DNA of 64,000 nucleotides. It comes from Terriglobia bacterium. Its GTDB lineage: Bacteria; Acidobacteriota; Terriglobia; Bryobacterales; Bryobacteraceae. A model generated the notes under the pieces. That model had not been told where the DNA came from and ran no database searches. It worked only from the letters and a program-made list of their open reading frames with translations. Made by a program: the position numbers and the translations under genes. The stretch spans positions 42,961 to 106,960 of the forward strand of contig JAIQFS010000012.1 of NCBI GenBank assembly GCA_020073145.1, in the 5' to 3' direction. This document shows, in pieces, positions 51,735 through 60,839 of this stretch. Numbering within the stretch: the stretch's first letter is position 1; each line of letters begins with the position of its first letter.

Positions 51735-52901
51735 TCAGAAGGTAAATCCGATGCGCGCCACGACCAGGCGTGTCAGCCGGTCAAAACCGGTCGGGTTGGT
51801 GGAGACATAGAATCCGCCCGCCGTTCCGTCGATGTAGTGGGCTTCGAACTTGAAGTAGAGATAGGGATTCGGATCGATCCGGATCGCCGTCACCCAGTCA
51901 TTGCTGTACAGCCGGGCAGGCTCAGAGGGATTGCCAAAGGCTTTCAGCGCGGCGTATCGGTATCGACTGCAGTAGGCCCCAAGATTGACCTTGGGATGGA
52001 TGCGATAGGCCGCCATCAGATACCAGGCGCGCGTGTCCTGGGCCACCGCCTGCAGCCGCATTTCGGGAATGGCGAGATTCCAGATCCGGCGGCGATATTC
52101 GCCAGCCGCGTAGAATTTTCCTTGTTCGAACTCGGCGTACATCGCGGTATTCGTGTCTGAGGTGGATTTCAGCGTGAGCGGAAACGGCTCGTTTACGATG
52201 CTGAGGTGCCCCGAGGCATCGGCCATCCCCACACTCGATCCCGTCGTCAATCCCCGGAGGGGAGTGTGCCAGCGAACGTCGCCGCCGTACAACCTGCCGA
52301 AGGCGCCGTCGGCCACCGAGAAGCCGGCCTCCGCGGCTGCTTTGAAGTAACCTCCGTCGGAATCCGCCGTGCGCGACCCGAAGTACCCCTGGTAAGAAAG
52401 CTTCCCCAAGCGCCCCGGCAACCGGACCTTGCTGTAGACATCTCCGCCGGTGTGCGCCAGCGTCCAGCTCCGGTTATCCGCCGGATACACGCCCTGCGGC
52501 AACAGCGCCCACAGATGCAGCGTATCGATGTCCTGCGTATCGTTGCACAGGCCTAGCGGTGTCTTGACCTTGCCCGCGCGGATGCCGAACCATTCCCGGA
52601 TCCGGTAGTCTCCGTAGGCCCAGTCCACGTCCAGCTTCAGCTTGCCCAACTCGCCCAACCGGTACGTATGCAGTTGCAGCCCGATGCGCAGGTTGTCGGA
52701 AACCGAGGTGGCCGCGTTCAGCGCCGCCTCGGTCCACTGCGTGCTGCCGTCGCTCGTCTTGGCGGTCAGATAGTTGTTGTGCGAGCTGAGCAACCCCCCT
52801 TGCGCCACCGTGCCATGAATCTGAAGATCCAGATCCCCCACGTCCAGCCCCAACGCGATACCCGGGACCAGGAACAGCAGGGCCAGCCCATACAGTCTCA
52901 T
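51735..52901 (-). CDS. Outer-membrane porin-like protein
   Basis: The protein has 388 residues with a signal peptide (1-18). The body is a long series of amphipathic strands with Tyr/Trp girdles (YGDYRIREWFGIRAGKVKTPLGL, LSYQGYFGSR, YAAGEYRRRIWNL) and ends in Phe (RIGFTF), a sign for outer-membrane insertion. Family members form trimeric or monomeric channels. AAGGAGT lies before the ATG. It is co-transcribed with the PstS-like gene, so an anion-uptake role is plausible. Confidence 0.85.
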   Translation of the reverse strand: MRLYGLALLFLVPGIALGLDVGDLDLQIHGTVAQGGLLSSHNNYLTAKTSDGSTQWTEAALNAATSVSDNLRIGLQLHTYRLGELGKLKLDVDWAYGDYRIREWFGIRAGKVKTPLGLCNDTQDIDTLHLWALLPQGVYPADNRSWTLAHTGGDVYSKVRLPGRLGKLSYQGYFGSRTADSDGGYFKAAAEAGFSVADGAFGRLYGGDVRWHTPLRGLTTGSSVGMADASGHLSIVNEPFPLTLKSTSDTNTAMYAEFEQGKFYAAGEYRRRIWNLAIPEMRLQAVAQDTRAWYLMAAYRIHPKVNLGAYCSRYRYAALKAFGNPSEPARLYSNDWVTAIRIDPNPYLYFKFEAHYIDGTAGGFYVSTNPTGFDRLTRLVVARIGFTF

Positions 52902-53039
52902 CCGCCGACTCCTTGCCGTGGGAAACGTCTCCCACTATGTCGTTATCGGCGCAATCCGCCGGTCCTTGAGGAAACACCGGATTCCCGGTATGCCGGCCTC
53001 GCGCGACGCCTCCCCGATGGACCCGTGCTAGCCTTTTGA

Positions 53040-55397
53040 GTGTCTTCGCCTGCGGCCCGGTTGGCCCTCACTGCCGCGCATCTGGCTGCCGATTTCGGGC
53101 TGAAAGCGCCGCGCGCGCAGCGCTCCATCCGCGCTCTGTACTCGGCCCTCTCCCGCACGGGCCCCCCTCAGTTCGACCAGTGGAAGGTGTTCTATCGCGA
53201 AGCCACCGATTACCAACCCGGCCGGATCGAATCCGGAACAGGGTATCGCCGGTTGGTCACCGGCCTGGGAATCGACTCCTCAGCCGCGGCGTCCCCGGTC
53301 TTCTTCGCGGTCCACACCTACTACGCCCTGCTCCTCAAGCTGATCGCTGCGGCTGCCGTGGGCAAACCCGTGTCCCCGGCGCATCTGCACCAAGCCCTCT
53401 GCGGACTGGAGAGCGGCGCCCCGTTTCGGGAGGCCGGCATTCGCGATTTTCTCAAGGGCGATTGGTTCGGCTGGTATCTCGCGGCCTGGGACCGCGGCCT
53501 CCAGGAAGGCATCACGGATCTGGTGCGGCGCCTGTCCCGCTACGGCCCTCCGGAACAGGCCGGCGACGTTCTCAAGGAACTCTATCTGCAACTACTCCCC
53601 CGCGAGATCCGCCACGGTCTCGGCGAATACTATACGCCCGACGCGCTGGCCGCGAAACTGCTCGCGGATACTCTGGGAGCGTCCAAACTGGGCGATCCCC
53701 ACCAGAGAGTTCTCGACCCGGCCTGTGGTTCGGGAACGTTTCTGGTTCTGCTGATCCAGCACATCAAACGCCGGGGCCCGTCTGCGCGGGAGCTCAATCT
53801 GGTGCTCGGCAATGTCATCGGGTTCGATCTGAACCCGCTGGCGGTTCTTGCCGCCCGGACCAACTACCTATTGGCGCTTGGCGATTGGCTTCCCGCCGGC
53901 GCCGGCGAAATCGAGATTCCCGTCTATCGGGCCGATGCCGTGCAGGCCGCGCCCGCGACCGCGCCTTTTGTGAACTCCTGCGATTTTGTCGTGGGGAATC
54001 CCCCGTGGGTGAACTGGGAGCATCTTGGGGAGGCCTATCGGCGCGCGACGCGGCCGCTGTGGGAGCACTACGGCCTGTTCCCCAAACGCGCCCAGCCCAT
54101 CGACACCATCCTGGGCGCCGCCAAGTACGATCTTTCGATGCTGATGACCTACGTCGCGGCCGACCGTTTTCTGCGAATGCACGGCAAACTCGGCTTCGTG
54201 GTTTCGCAGACGCTCTTCAAATCGGCCGCCGCCGGCCAGGGGTTCCGGCGATTCCGGTTGCCCGATGGGACGCCGCTCGCCCCCATTCTGGTGGAAGATA
54301 TGGTCCAGCTCAAACCGTTTGACGGTGCCGCCAACCGGACGGCCGCGCTCGTCCTCGAAAAGGGGCGAACCGCTCAATACCCGGTCGAGTACCGCTTTCA
54401 CAACCGGCGGCAGCGGGCCAGCTATCTCTGGAACGCACAGCCGGTGTCGGCGGGCGACTCAGCCAGCTCCTGGATCACGGCCCGCCCCGGTACGCTGGCC
54501 GCCATCACGCGCATTCTCGGCGCCTCGCCCTACCGCGCTCGCGAAGGCGCCAACACCGGCGGGGCCAACGGCGTCTTCTGGATCGAGGTCACCGGCAAAC
54601 AGGCGGGCGGCACATTCCGCGTGCGCAACGTCACCCAGGGCGCGCGGAAGAAGGTCCCGGCGACGCAGGCTCTGGTGGAATCGAGCCTCGTCTACCCGTT
54701 GCTGCGCGGACAGAATGTCGCCCGGTGGAGCGCCGCGCCGCGGGATTCCATCCTGATGACCCATCAACCCGGAATGAAGCTGCGGGCGATTCCGGAAACG
54801 GAAATGGCGCACACCTTTCCCCGCGCGTTTTCCTATTTGAAGCGATTCGACGGGTTGCTGCGGACCCGTCCCGCCTACCGGCGCTATTTCCGCGACACCG
54901 CCCCCTTCTACTCCATGTTCAATATCGGCGACTACACGTTTGCCGGATGGAAAGTGGTGTGGCGCGAGCAGGCCTTCCCGTTCACGGTCGCGGTGGCCGG
55001 CCCGGCGGACGGTCGCGTGGTCATCCCGGACCACAAGCTGATGCTGGTCCCCGCCGAATCCGAAGAGGAAGCGCATTACCTCTGCGGCGTGCTCAACTCG
55101 CTGCCGGTGAGCGCGGCGGTGGCGGCCTACACCATCGAGATTCAGATCGCCACCCATGTGCTCGACTACATCGCCGTTCCCCGTTTCGACCGGAAGAATC
55201 CGGCACACCGCCGCCTCGCCTCGGCCTCGCGCCGCGCGCACGCCGCCGTTCGAGACGAAAACCGGACCCGGCTGGAACGCGCGGAGGCCGGCGTCAACCG
55301 GGAAGCCGCGCTGATCTGGGGTCTGTCCGAAGACGACCTGGAGGAGATGCGCGCCTTCTTGCGCGAAGCCGGCGTTTCCCATGCCCTCCCGGCTTGA
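53040..55397 (+). CDS. Orphan N6-adenine DNA methyltransferase (Eco57I-like)
   Basis: The protein has 785 residues. An N-terminal region of about 200 residues precedes the methyltransferase core with SAM motif VLDPACGSGTFLV (near 225-237) and the catalytic NPPW motif in VVGNPPWVNW (near 319-323), the mark of N6-adenine methylation. A target-recognition-like region follows. The start is a GTG at 53040 with a poor ribosome-binding site. No restriction or partner gene is beside it, so it is either orphan, a fused restriction-modification enzyme with an unrecognised nuclease, or part of a defence system split elsewhere. Confidence 0.85.
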   Translation: MSSPAARLALTAAHLAADFGLKAPRAQRSIRALYSALSRTGPPQFDQWKVFYREATDYQPGRIESGTGYRRLVTGLGIDSSAAASPVFFAVHTYYALLLKLIAAAAVGKPVSPAHLHQALCGLESGAPFREAGIRDFLKGDWFGWYLAAWDRGLQEGITDLVRRLSRYGPPEQAGDVLKELYLQLLPREIRHGLGEYYTPDALAAKLLADTLGASKLGDPHQRVLDPACGSGTFLVLLIQHIKRRGPSARELNLVLGNVIGFDLNPLAVLAARTNYLLALGDWLPAGAGEIEIPVYRADAVQAAPATAPFVNSCDFVVGNPPWVNWEHLGEAYRRATRPLWEHYGLFPKRAQPIDTILGAAKYDLSMLMTYVAADRFLRMHGKLGFVVSQTLFKSAAAGQGFRRFRLPDGTPLAPILVEDMVQLKPFDGAANRTAALVLEKGRTAQYPVEYRFHNRRQRASYLWNAQPVSAGDSASSWITARPGTLAAITRILGASPYRAREGANTGGANGVFWIEVTGKQAGGTFRVRNVTQGARKKVPATQALVESSLVYPLLRGQNVARWSAAPRDSILMTHQPGMKLRAIPETEMAHTFPRAFSYLKRFDGLLRTRPAYRRYFRDTAPFYSMFNIGDYTFAGWKVVWREQAFPFTVAVAGPADGRVVIPDHKLMLVPAESEEEAHYLCGVLNSLPVSAAVAAYTIEIQIATHVLDYIAVPRFDRKNPAHRRLASASRRAHAAVRDENRTRLERAEAGVNREAALIWGLSEDDLEEMRAFLREAGVSHALPA

Positions 55398-55469
55398 CAG
55401 CCCGAACGGCGCGACCTTATGATGAAGGCCGATCTGCTCCAGCGGCTGCGCGGCTGAGGGAGAAACGAT

Positions 55470-55835
55470 ATGAACCAGACGGTTCGGCGAGTTCGGGCGA
55501 TGGCGGTGGCGCTGGCCTTGGCGGTCGCACTCTCGGCGCAGACGCCGGCCGGCGACGCGGCCAAAGGCAAGGATCTCTACCTGAAGTACAGCTGCTATGC
55601 CTGTCACGGCTTTTCCGGCCAGAACGGTTCGGGCGCGCGGCTGGTCCCAATGAAGATGGCCTCCGCCGCATTCGTGGCCTATGTGCGCTCGCCGCGCACG
55701 CGCCAGATGCCGTCGTTTTCCGCCAAGGTGCTGTCGGACCAGCAACTGACCGACATCCACGCGTATATTAAGACCCTGCCCGAATCGAAACCGGCGAAGG
55801 ACATCCCGGCCTTGGACCAGTTCAAAGAGAAGTAA
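55470..55835 (+). CDS. Exported monohaem cytochrome c
   Basis: The protein has 121 residues: a signal peptide (1-23) and one cytochrome c domain with CYACH (Cys42, Cys45, His46) and a likely axial Met80 in RQMPSF. The C-terminal tail KDIPALDQFKEK matches that of the cytochrome at 58058-58405, so the two are recent relatives. It precedes the Tat ThDP enzyme by 259 bp, which hold a separate promoter. It probably carries electrons for that enzyme or a linked oxidase. Confidence 0.9.
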   Translation: MNQTVRRVRAMAVALALAVALSAQTPAGDAAKGKDLYLKYSCYACHGFSGQNGSGARLVPMKMASAAFVAYVRSPRTRQMPSFSAKVLSDQQLTDIHAYIKTLPESKPAKDIPALDQFKEK

Positions 55836-55910
55836 AACAGCCGCTTACCCGGGCCGCCCGCACCCTCGCAAATTGCCCAAAAGCCCAGCCGGTCGCACGC
55901 CCTCCCTGCC

Positions 55911-55939
55911 TTGACTCCGCGGCCCGTTCGCCATACACT
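55911..55939 (+). promoter_or_regulatory. Putative promoter of the ThDP enzyme/cytochrome operon
   Basis: TTGACT (55911-55916) and TACACT (55934-55939) are spaced by 17 bp, matching the sigma-70 consensus at five and four positions. It lies about 155 bp upstream of the ThDP-enzyme ATG at 56095, giving a long leader. Confidence 0.5.
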
Positions 55940-56094
55940 GAAAACCGCACTCGCCTGAAGGCAAAGGATGTTGCGCTCCTTCCGTGGATCGGGTGTTAAG
56001 CGGGCCATCGAACGAGTCAAGTAAGGGGCGCGAGCGATGATTCGCGGGATCGCTCGTCCGCTCTGACAGGCAGGAACTGGAAAGGAACCGAGAC

Positions 56095-58047
56095 ATGGCA
56101 TCGAAGAAAACTTCCGTGGACCGTCGTGGATTTCTGAAAGGCGCGGCCGCCGGCGCCGCTGCCGGCGCGGCCTCACTGGTGGTCCCGCCCCAGGCGGCTC
56201 AGGCGCAGCAGCAGGCCCAGGCCCGCCCCGCCGCCGCGCTGCCGTCTCCCCGCCAAGTGGCCCTCGAGACCGGCGCCCCGCCGCCCCGTGCGGACGTGTA
56301 CACCACCGACCGCCCCGGCGCCGACTTCATGGTCGACGTCCTGAAGACCTTAAACTTCGACTACATCTTCGCCAACCCCGGCTCGAGCTTCCGCGGCCTC
56401 CAGGAATCCTTCATCAACTACGGCAAGAACACCAAGCCCGAATGGATCACCTGCTGCCACGAAGAGTCGTCCATCGCCATGGCCCACGGCTATTACAAGA
56501 TCGAAGGCAAGCCGATTCTGTGCATGGCCCACGGCACCGTGGGGCTGCAGCACGCTTCGATGGCCATCTACAACGCCTGGGGCGATCGCGTGCCGGTCTA
56601 CCTCATCCTGGGCAACGAACAGGAAATCGCGTTTCGCCGCAGCGACGTCGAATGGGCGCACAGCGTCCAGGATGCCGCGGCCATGGTTCGCGACTATACC
56701 AAGTGGGACGATTCGCCGGTTTCTCTCGGCCATTTTGCCGAGTCGGCGATCCGGGCCTACAAGGTGATGATGACGCCGCCGTATGAGCCGGTGGTGCTGT
56801 GCGCCAATGGGCAGTTGCAGGAAGAGCCCATGCCGGAAGAAGACCGGCGGACCCTGAAGATTCCGAAACTCGTCGTGCCGACGCCGCCGGCCGGCGACTC
56901 CAACGCCGTGGCCGAGATGGCCAAAATCCTCGTGGCCGCCGAGAACCCGGTGATCGTCGCCGGGCGCGTCGCGCGCACCCCCAACGGCATTCCCCTGCTG
57001 GTCGAACTGGCGGAGACGCTGCAGGCCGGGGTGCAAGACCGCAAGTTCCGCATGAATTTCCCCTCCCGCCATCCCCTCTTCAACACCGGAAGCGTGGCCG
57101 CCGCCGACGCCATTCTGGGGTTGGAAGTGCCCGACATGTGGAACGTCACCCACACCCAGACTCCCATCAACCGCATGGGTATGGAGTCCCGGTCCATCGT
57201 CAAACCGGGCGCCAAAGTCATGACGATTACCGCCGGCGACCTGTTCAGCCGCAGCAACTATCAGGACTTCGGTCGCTATGCCGACGTCGACTTGGCGATT
57301 GCCGCCGATGCCGAAGCCACGCTGCCGAGCCTGATTGAGGCCTGCAAGAAGCTGATCACGTCCGACCGCAAGCGCGCCATGGAAGAGCGCGGCAAGAAAC
57401 TCGCCGAGGAGCACAAGCGCAACCGCGATCGCGATTTCGACCAGGCCACCGTCGGGTGGGATGCCAGCCCCATCAGCACCGCGCGTCTTTCCGCGGAACT
57501 CTGGAACCAGATTCGCAAGGAAGACTGGTCGTTTGTGTCCGATACCACCTTCGTGAGCTGGTGGCCCTTGCGCCTGTGGGACTTCGACAAGCCCTACCAC
57601 TTCATTGGCGGTCACGGAGCGTACGGGATCGGCTACGGCGCTCCCGCCGCCGTCGGCGCGGCCCTGGCCAACAAAAAGCACGGCCGCGTCACGGTCAACA
57701 TCCAATGCGACGGCGATCTCAACTACGCGCCTGGTGTGTTATGGACGGCCGCCCATCACCGTATTCCCTTGCTCAGCATCATGCACAATAACCGCGGCTA
57801 CCACCAGGAGCACATGTTCCTCGAAGACATGGCGGCGCGCGCCGGACGCGGCGTGGAGAACGCCGGCGTCGGCGTGACCCTGGAAGATCCGCACATCAAC
57901 TACGCGACCATGGCTAAGGCCTACGGGATGTACAGTTCGGGGCCGATCGAAAACCCGAACGACCTGGGGCCGGCCATTAAGGCCGCGCTGGAAGTAGTCA
58001 AGAAGGGCGAGCCGGCCCTGATCGACGTGGTCACGCAGCCGCGCTAA
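56095..58047 (+). CDS. Tat-exported ThDP-dependent enzyme, paralog of 22658-24559
   Basis: The protein has 650 residues. A twin-arginine signal (VDRRGFLKG, Arg10-Arg11) with an Ala-rich hydrophobic core precedes the three ThDP domains. The catalytic Glu is Glu123 in CCHEESSIAMAHGYYKI. The metal-site motif is CDGDLNY, so the first Gly of GDG is Cys; Asp539 and NN565-566 are kept with normal spacing. It is closely related to the enzyme at 22658-24559. AAGGAA lies before the ATG. A cytochrome c gene begins 10 bp after the stop and another lies upstream, so it probably works in the periplasm with haem partners. Reaction unknown; 2-oxo-acid decarboxylation or oxidation would fit the family. Confidence 0.9.
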   Translation: MASKKTSVDRRGFLKGAAAGAAAGAASLVVPPQAAQAQQQAQARPAAALPSPRQVALETGAPPPRADVYTTDRPGADFMVDVLKTLNFDYIFANPGSSFRGLQESFINYGKNTKPEWITCCHEESSIAMAHGYYKIEGKPILCMAHGTVGLQHASMAIYNAWGDRVPVYLILGNEQEIAFRRSDVEWAHSVQDAAAMVRDYTKWDDSPVSLGHFAESAIRAYKVMMTPPYEPVVLCANGQLQEEPMPEEDRRTLKIPKLVVPTPPAGDSNAVAEMAKILVAAENPVIVAGRVARTPNGIPLLVELAETLQAGVQDRKFRMNFPSRHPLFNTGSVAAADAILGLEVPDMWNVTHTQTPINRMGMESRSIVKPGAKVMTITAGDLFSRSNYQDFGRYADVDLAIAADAEATLPSLIEACKKLITSDRKRAMEERGKKLAEEHKRNRDRDFDQATVGWDASPISTARLSAELWNQIRKEDWSFVSDTTFVSWWPLRLWDFDKPYHFIGGHGAYGIGYGAPAAVGAALANKKHGRVTVNIQCDGDLNYAPGVLWTAAHHRIPLLSIMHNNRGYHQEHMFLEDMAARAGRGVENAGVGVTLEDPHINYATMAKAYGMYSSGPIENPNDLGPAIKAALEVVKKGEPALIDVVTQPR

Positions 58048-58057
58048 GGATAGACTC

Positions 58058-58405
58058 ATGAAGACCATTTGGATATTGGCGGCGATTCTGGCGGCGGCTG
58101 GCGCGTTGGCGCAGTCCAACGGCAACGCCGAGAACGGCAAGCGCCTGTTCCTGCGGGACGGCTGCTGGGAGTGCCATGGCTACGCCGCTCAGGGAAGCCG
58201 TGACGGCGCGCGCCTGGCCGCGACCGTGTTGAGCGCGCCCGCCCTCGTCCGGTATGTCCGCCGCCCTTCGGGCGCCATGCCGGCCTACATCGACAAAGTG
58301 GCGTCGGACCAGGACCTCACCGATATCTGGGCCTACGTGAAGTCGCTGCCCGGGCCCAAGCCGGTCAAAGACATTCCGCTATTGAACGAGATCAAGGGTA
58401 AGTAG
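58058..58405 (+). CDS. Exported monohaem cytochrome c
   Basis: The protein has 115 residues: a signal peptide (1-18), CWECH (Cys36, Cys39, His40), a likely axial Met74 in GAMPAY and the tail KDIPLLNEIKGK. It begins 10 bp after the ThDP-enzyme stop, so the two are co-transcribed. It is related to the cytochrome at 55470-55835 and is the probable electron acceptor or donor of the ThDP enzyme. Confidence 0.9.
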   Translation: MKTIWILAAILAAAGALAQSNGNAENGKRLFLRDGCWECHGYAAQGSRDGARLAATVLSAPALVRYVRRPSGAMPAYIDKVASDQDLTDIWAYVKSLPGPKPVKDIPLLNEIKGK

Positions 58406-58470
58406 GCGGTCTCTCCGCTCCCGAGGGGGCCGCTCTTTGCACGTGCTCCCCAACGCGCCGCGGCAGATTC

Positions 58471-59661
58471 CTACCGCAGCACGGGGGCGGCGAGAGAGTC
58501 GGTGAGTTGCCGCGTAAGAGCGGGTTTGGGGATTTGCTCTTCCTGCGGCACCGTCACGCTGATCGGCTCGATCACTCCGAACAAAGACGCGAAGCTGTTC
58601 AGCCGCGCGATGGCGGAATCGGTCACCTCCTGCCCTTTGGCCAGCAGTACCAGGCCGGTCTTGGAGTAGACGCCGGCGCTGATGATCATCTGCGGTTTCA
58701 GTTGGGCTAGCGTGACCCAGCGGGTTTCGTTTTTGGCTTCCTCCACCTGCACCTGCTGCAGCGCGGTAAGGAACTCCGGATTGTAATCGCGGCTGCCGCG
58801 CATTTTGCCGAGCACCGCCTCCTGGGTGCTGCCGCGCATCACCTGCTCGTCGAAGTCCGTGGCCACTTTCAGCAGGTGAGCGCCGATTTTGACCGGGCTG
58901 GGAGCGCCATTCTGGGCGGCCCACGGCGACCTCTGTTGGGCCACCATCTGCGCTACGTTCTCCAGACGCGGAATCTTCACCAGAAGGTTGTGCCCGACCC
59001 TGCTTTGCGACGACAGAATCTCCTCCTCGGCCGGCGTGAGGGCTTGCTGGCGGTAAAACTTATCCAGGATGGTGGGCGGAACCGTCACGCACCCGATTTG
59101 CGAGAGCATGGCGGCCAGCTCATACTGCCAGTGATCGCGAAGATTCAGCTTGTCGGCCATGAACTGCACGTAACGGCGAATCCGCTGCGTCCGGCTGAAG
59201 GCCTGCGGATTCACCAGGCCGAGAATCTCGCTCATGACCCCGATGCTGCCGCGCAGCGTGTTTTCGAGCAGTTCCCGTTCTGCGGTGATCAGGCGGTGCT
59301 GCTCCAGCGCCGATTCCAGGGTGCGGGCCAGCATGTCCGGCGGACACGGCTTGGTGAGGAACTGGAAGATCTTGCCTTCATTGACCGCGGCGATGGTGGC
59401 GGACACGTCCCCTTCGCCGGTGAGCATGACCCGCACGGCATCGGGCGCAGCTTGGCGGACCCGCGTCAGAAACTCGATGCCGTTCATGTGGGGCATCCGC
59501 AGATCGGAGACGACGGCGGCGAATGGGCCGCCTGCAGCGATGGCCTGCAGTCCCAGTTCCGGTCCGAGCGCCGTCTGGATTTCGAAATGCTTGTGCAGTT
59601 GCCGCTCCAAGGCCTGCAGCACTCTGGTGTCGTCATCAACGAACAGAATTCGCTTGGTCAT
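58471..59661 (-). CDS. Response regulator with C-terminal HD-like domain
   Basis: The protein has 396 residues. The receiver domain (1-120) has ILFVDDD, VVSDLRMP (phospho-acceptor Asp in the SDLRMP segment), LTGEGD and FLTKPCPP. The C-terminal part carries LAAMLSQIGC and related helices of an HD/HDOD-derived domain, but the canonical HD pair is not clear. The start overlaps the stop of the upstream regulator by ATGA. It is the third gene of the signalling operon. Confidence 0.85.
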   Translation of the reverse strand: MTKRILFVDDDTRVLQALERQLHKHFEIQTALGPELGLQAIAAGGPFAAVVSDLRMPHMNGIEFLTRVRQAAPDAVRVMLTGEGDVSATIAAVNEGKIFQFLTKPCPPDMLARTLESALEQHRLITAERELLENTLRGSIGVMSEILGLVNPQAFSRTQRIRRYVQFMADKLNLRDHWQYELAAMLSQIGCVTVPPTILDKFYRQQALTPAEEEILSSQSRVGHNLLVKIPRLENVAQMVAQQRSPWAAQNGAPSPVKIGAHLLKVATDFDEQVMRGSTQEAVLGKMRGSRDYNPEFLTALQQVQVEEAKNETRWVTLAQLKPQMIISAGVYSKTGLVLLAKGQEVTDSAIARLNSFASLFGVIEPISVTVPQEEQIPKPALTRQLTDSLAAPVLR

Positions 59662-60839
59662 CGGGACGTCTCCGATTGCGCTTCTTTCTGCATCTGCTTC
59701 CAAGCCGGGAGATGGTGGATCAACCCCATGGCGGACAGGCATTCCATATTGAGCGTCCCCTCGGGGTCCTTACCCATGAGGGCGTCGGCCACGTGAACCG
59801 CCACCACGCCGCGCGCCGTAGCGCCGGGAACGGGTTCCAGATGGCGTGCCACGATTTCCGTCACGGGATCGGGAAGTCCCCATAGCCACAACAAATACGC
59901 GCCCACGTCGGCGTAGGTGGTGCCGAAGGTGTCGAGTTCGGCCTGCCGGGCGGAAATCTTCTCTTGCTCCATTCGGAGGAGTGTCTCTCCATACTGCTTG
60001 GGATAGTTCACCGCCAGCACCAGCTTGCCGAGTTCGTGGAGAAGCCCTCCCAGGAATGCGTCTTCCATCTCGGGCTTCGACAGATCGAGCGATTTCGCGA
60101 TATCGCGAGCGAAGGTGGCCACGGCCATGCCATGATCGCGCAGCGCCTCGATCGAGAAACTAGGAATCTTGCGGGAGTCGAACTGGGAGAAGACCGACAC
60201 GGTCAGCGCCAGGGCTCGGACCGTATCGGCGCCCAGGTAGATGACCGCGGCCGTGGGATTGGTGATGGAGCGCCGGTGCCCGAAAAACGCCGAGTTGACC
60301 AATTGCAGGATCTTGGCGGTCATGGCCATGTCCTGACTGATGATGCGGCCGATCTCCTGCGGAGACACATCGTCGGACTGCAGCGCCTGGATCAATTTGG
60401 TGTAGACCGTGGGAACGCTCGGAAGGGAATGAATGCGGGAAATCAACTGCTTCAGCGAGGGATTGTCCATGATCACGCGCAGTTGAAAGACCCGCTCCAC
60501 GGCCGCGCGCAGCGTGGCGGCATCGCAAGGCTTGTCGAGGTACTGGTGCGCCAGCATGACCGACGGCAGCATCACGTCTTTATCGGCCATGCCCGACAGG
60601 ACCATCCGGACCACGTGGGGATGGCGTTCCACCACCTCCGACAGCAGCTCAATGCCGCTCATCTGCGGCATGCGGACGTCGGTGACGATGACATCGAACG
60701 GATCCTGAGACAGCTGCTGCAGGGCCTCCGCCGCGCTGGAGACGAACACCATCTGCCAGTCGTTCCGATACGGATAGAGCATCCGCTTCAGGCCATCGAG
60801 CACGCGCGGCTCATCGTCCACAAACAGAATCCGTTTCAC
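59658..60839 (-). CDS. Response regulator with HDOD domain
   Basis: The protein has 393 residues. The receiver domain (1-120) has ILFVDDEPR, VTDVRMPQMSG (phospho-acceptor Asp), VLSGMADKD and YLDKPC. An HDOD domain (about 130-330) follows, with LPSVPTVYTKLIQAL, LVNSAFFG and FLGGLLHELGKL. HDOD proteins are linked to signal output through nucleotide messengers or protein binding. It overlaps both neighbours by 4 bp (ATGA), between the kinase and the next regulator. Confidence 0.9.
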   Translation of the reverse strand: MKRILFVDDEPRVLDGLKRMLYPYRNDWQMVFVSSAAEALQQLSQDPFDVIVTDVRMPQMSGIELLSEVVERHPHVVRMVLSGMADKDVMLPSVMLAHQYLDKPCDAATLRAAVERVFQLRVIMDNPSLKQLISRIHSLPSVPTVYTKLIQALQSDDVSPQEIGRIISQDMAMTAKILQLVNSAFFGHRRSITNPTAAVIYLGADTVRALALTVSVFSQFDSRKIPSFSIEALRDHGMAVATFARDIAKSLDLSKPEMEDAFLGGLLHELGKLVLAVNYPKQYGETLLRMEQEKISARQAELDTFGTTYADVGAYLLWLWGLPDPVTEIVARHLEPVPGATARGVVAVHVADALMGKDPEGTLNMECLSAMGLIHHLPAWKQMQKEAQSETSR

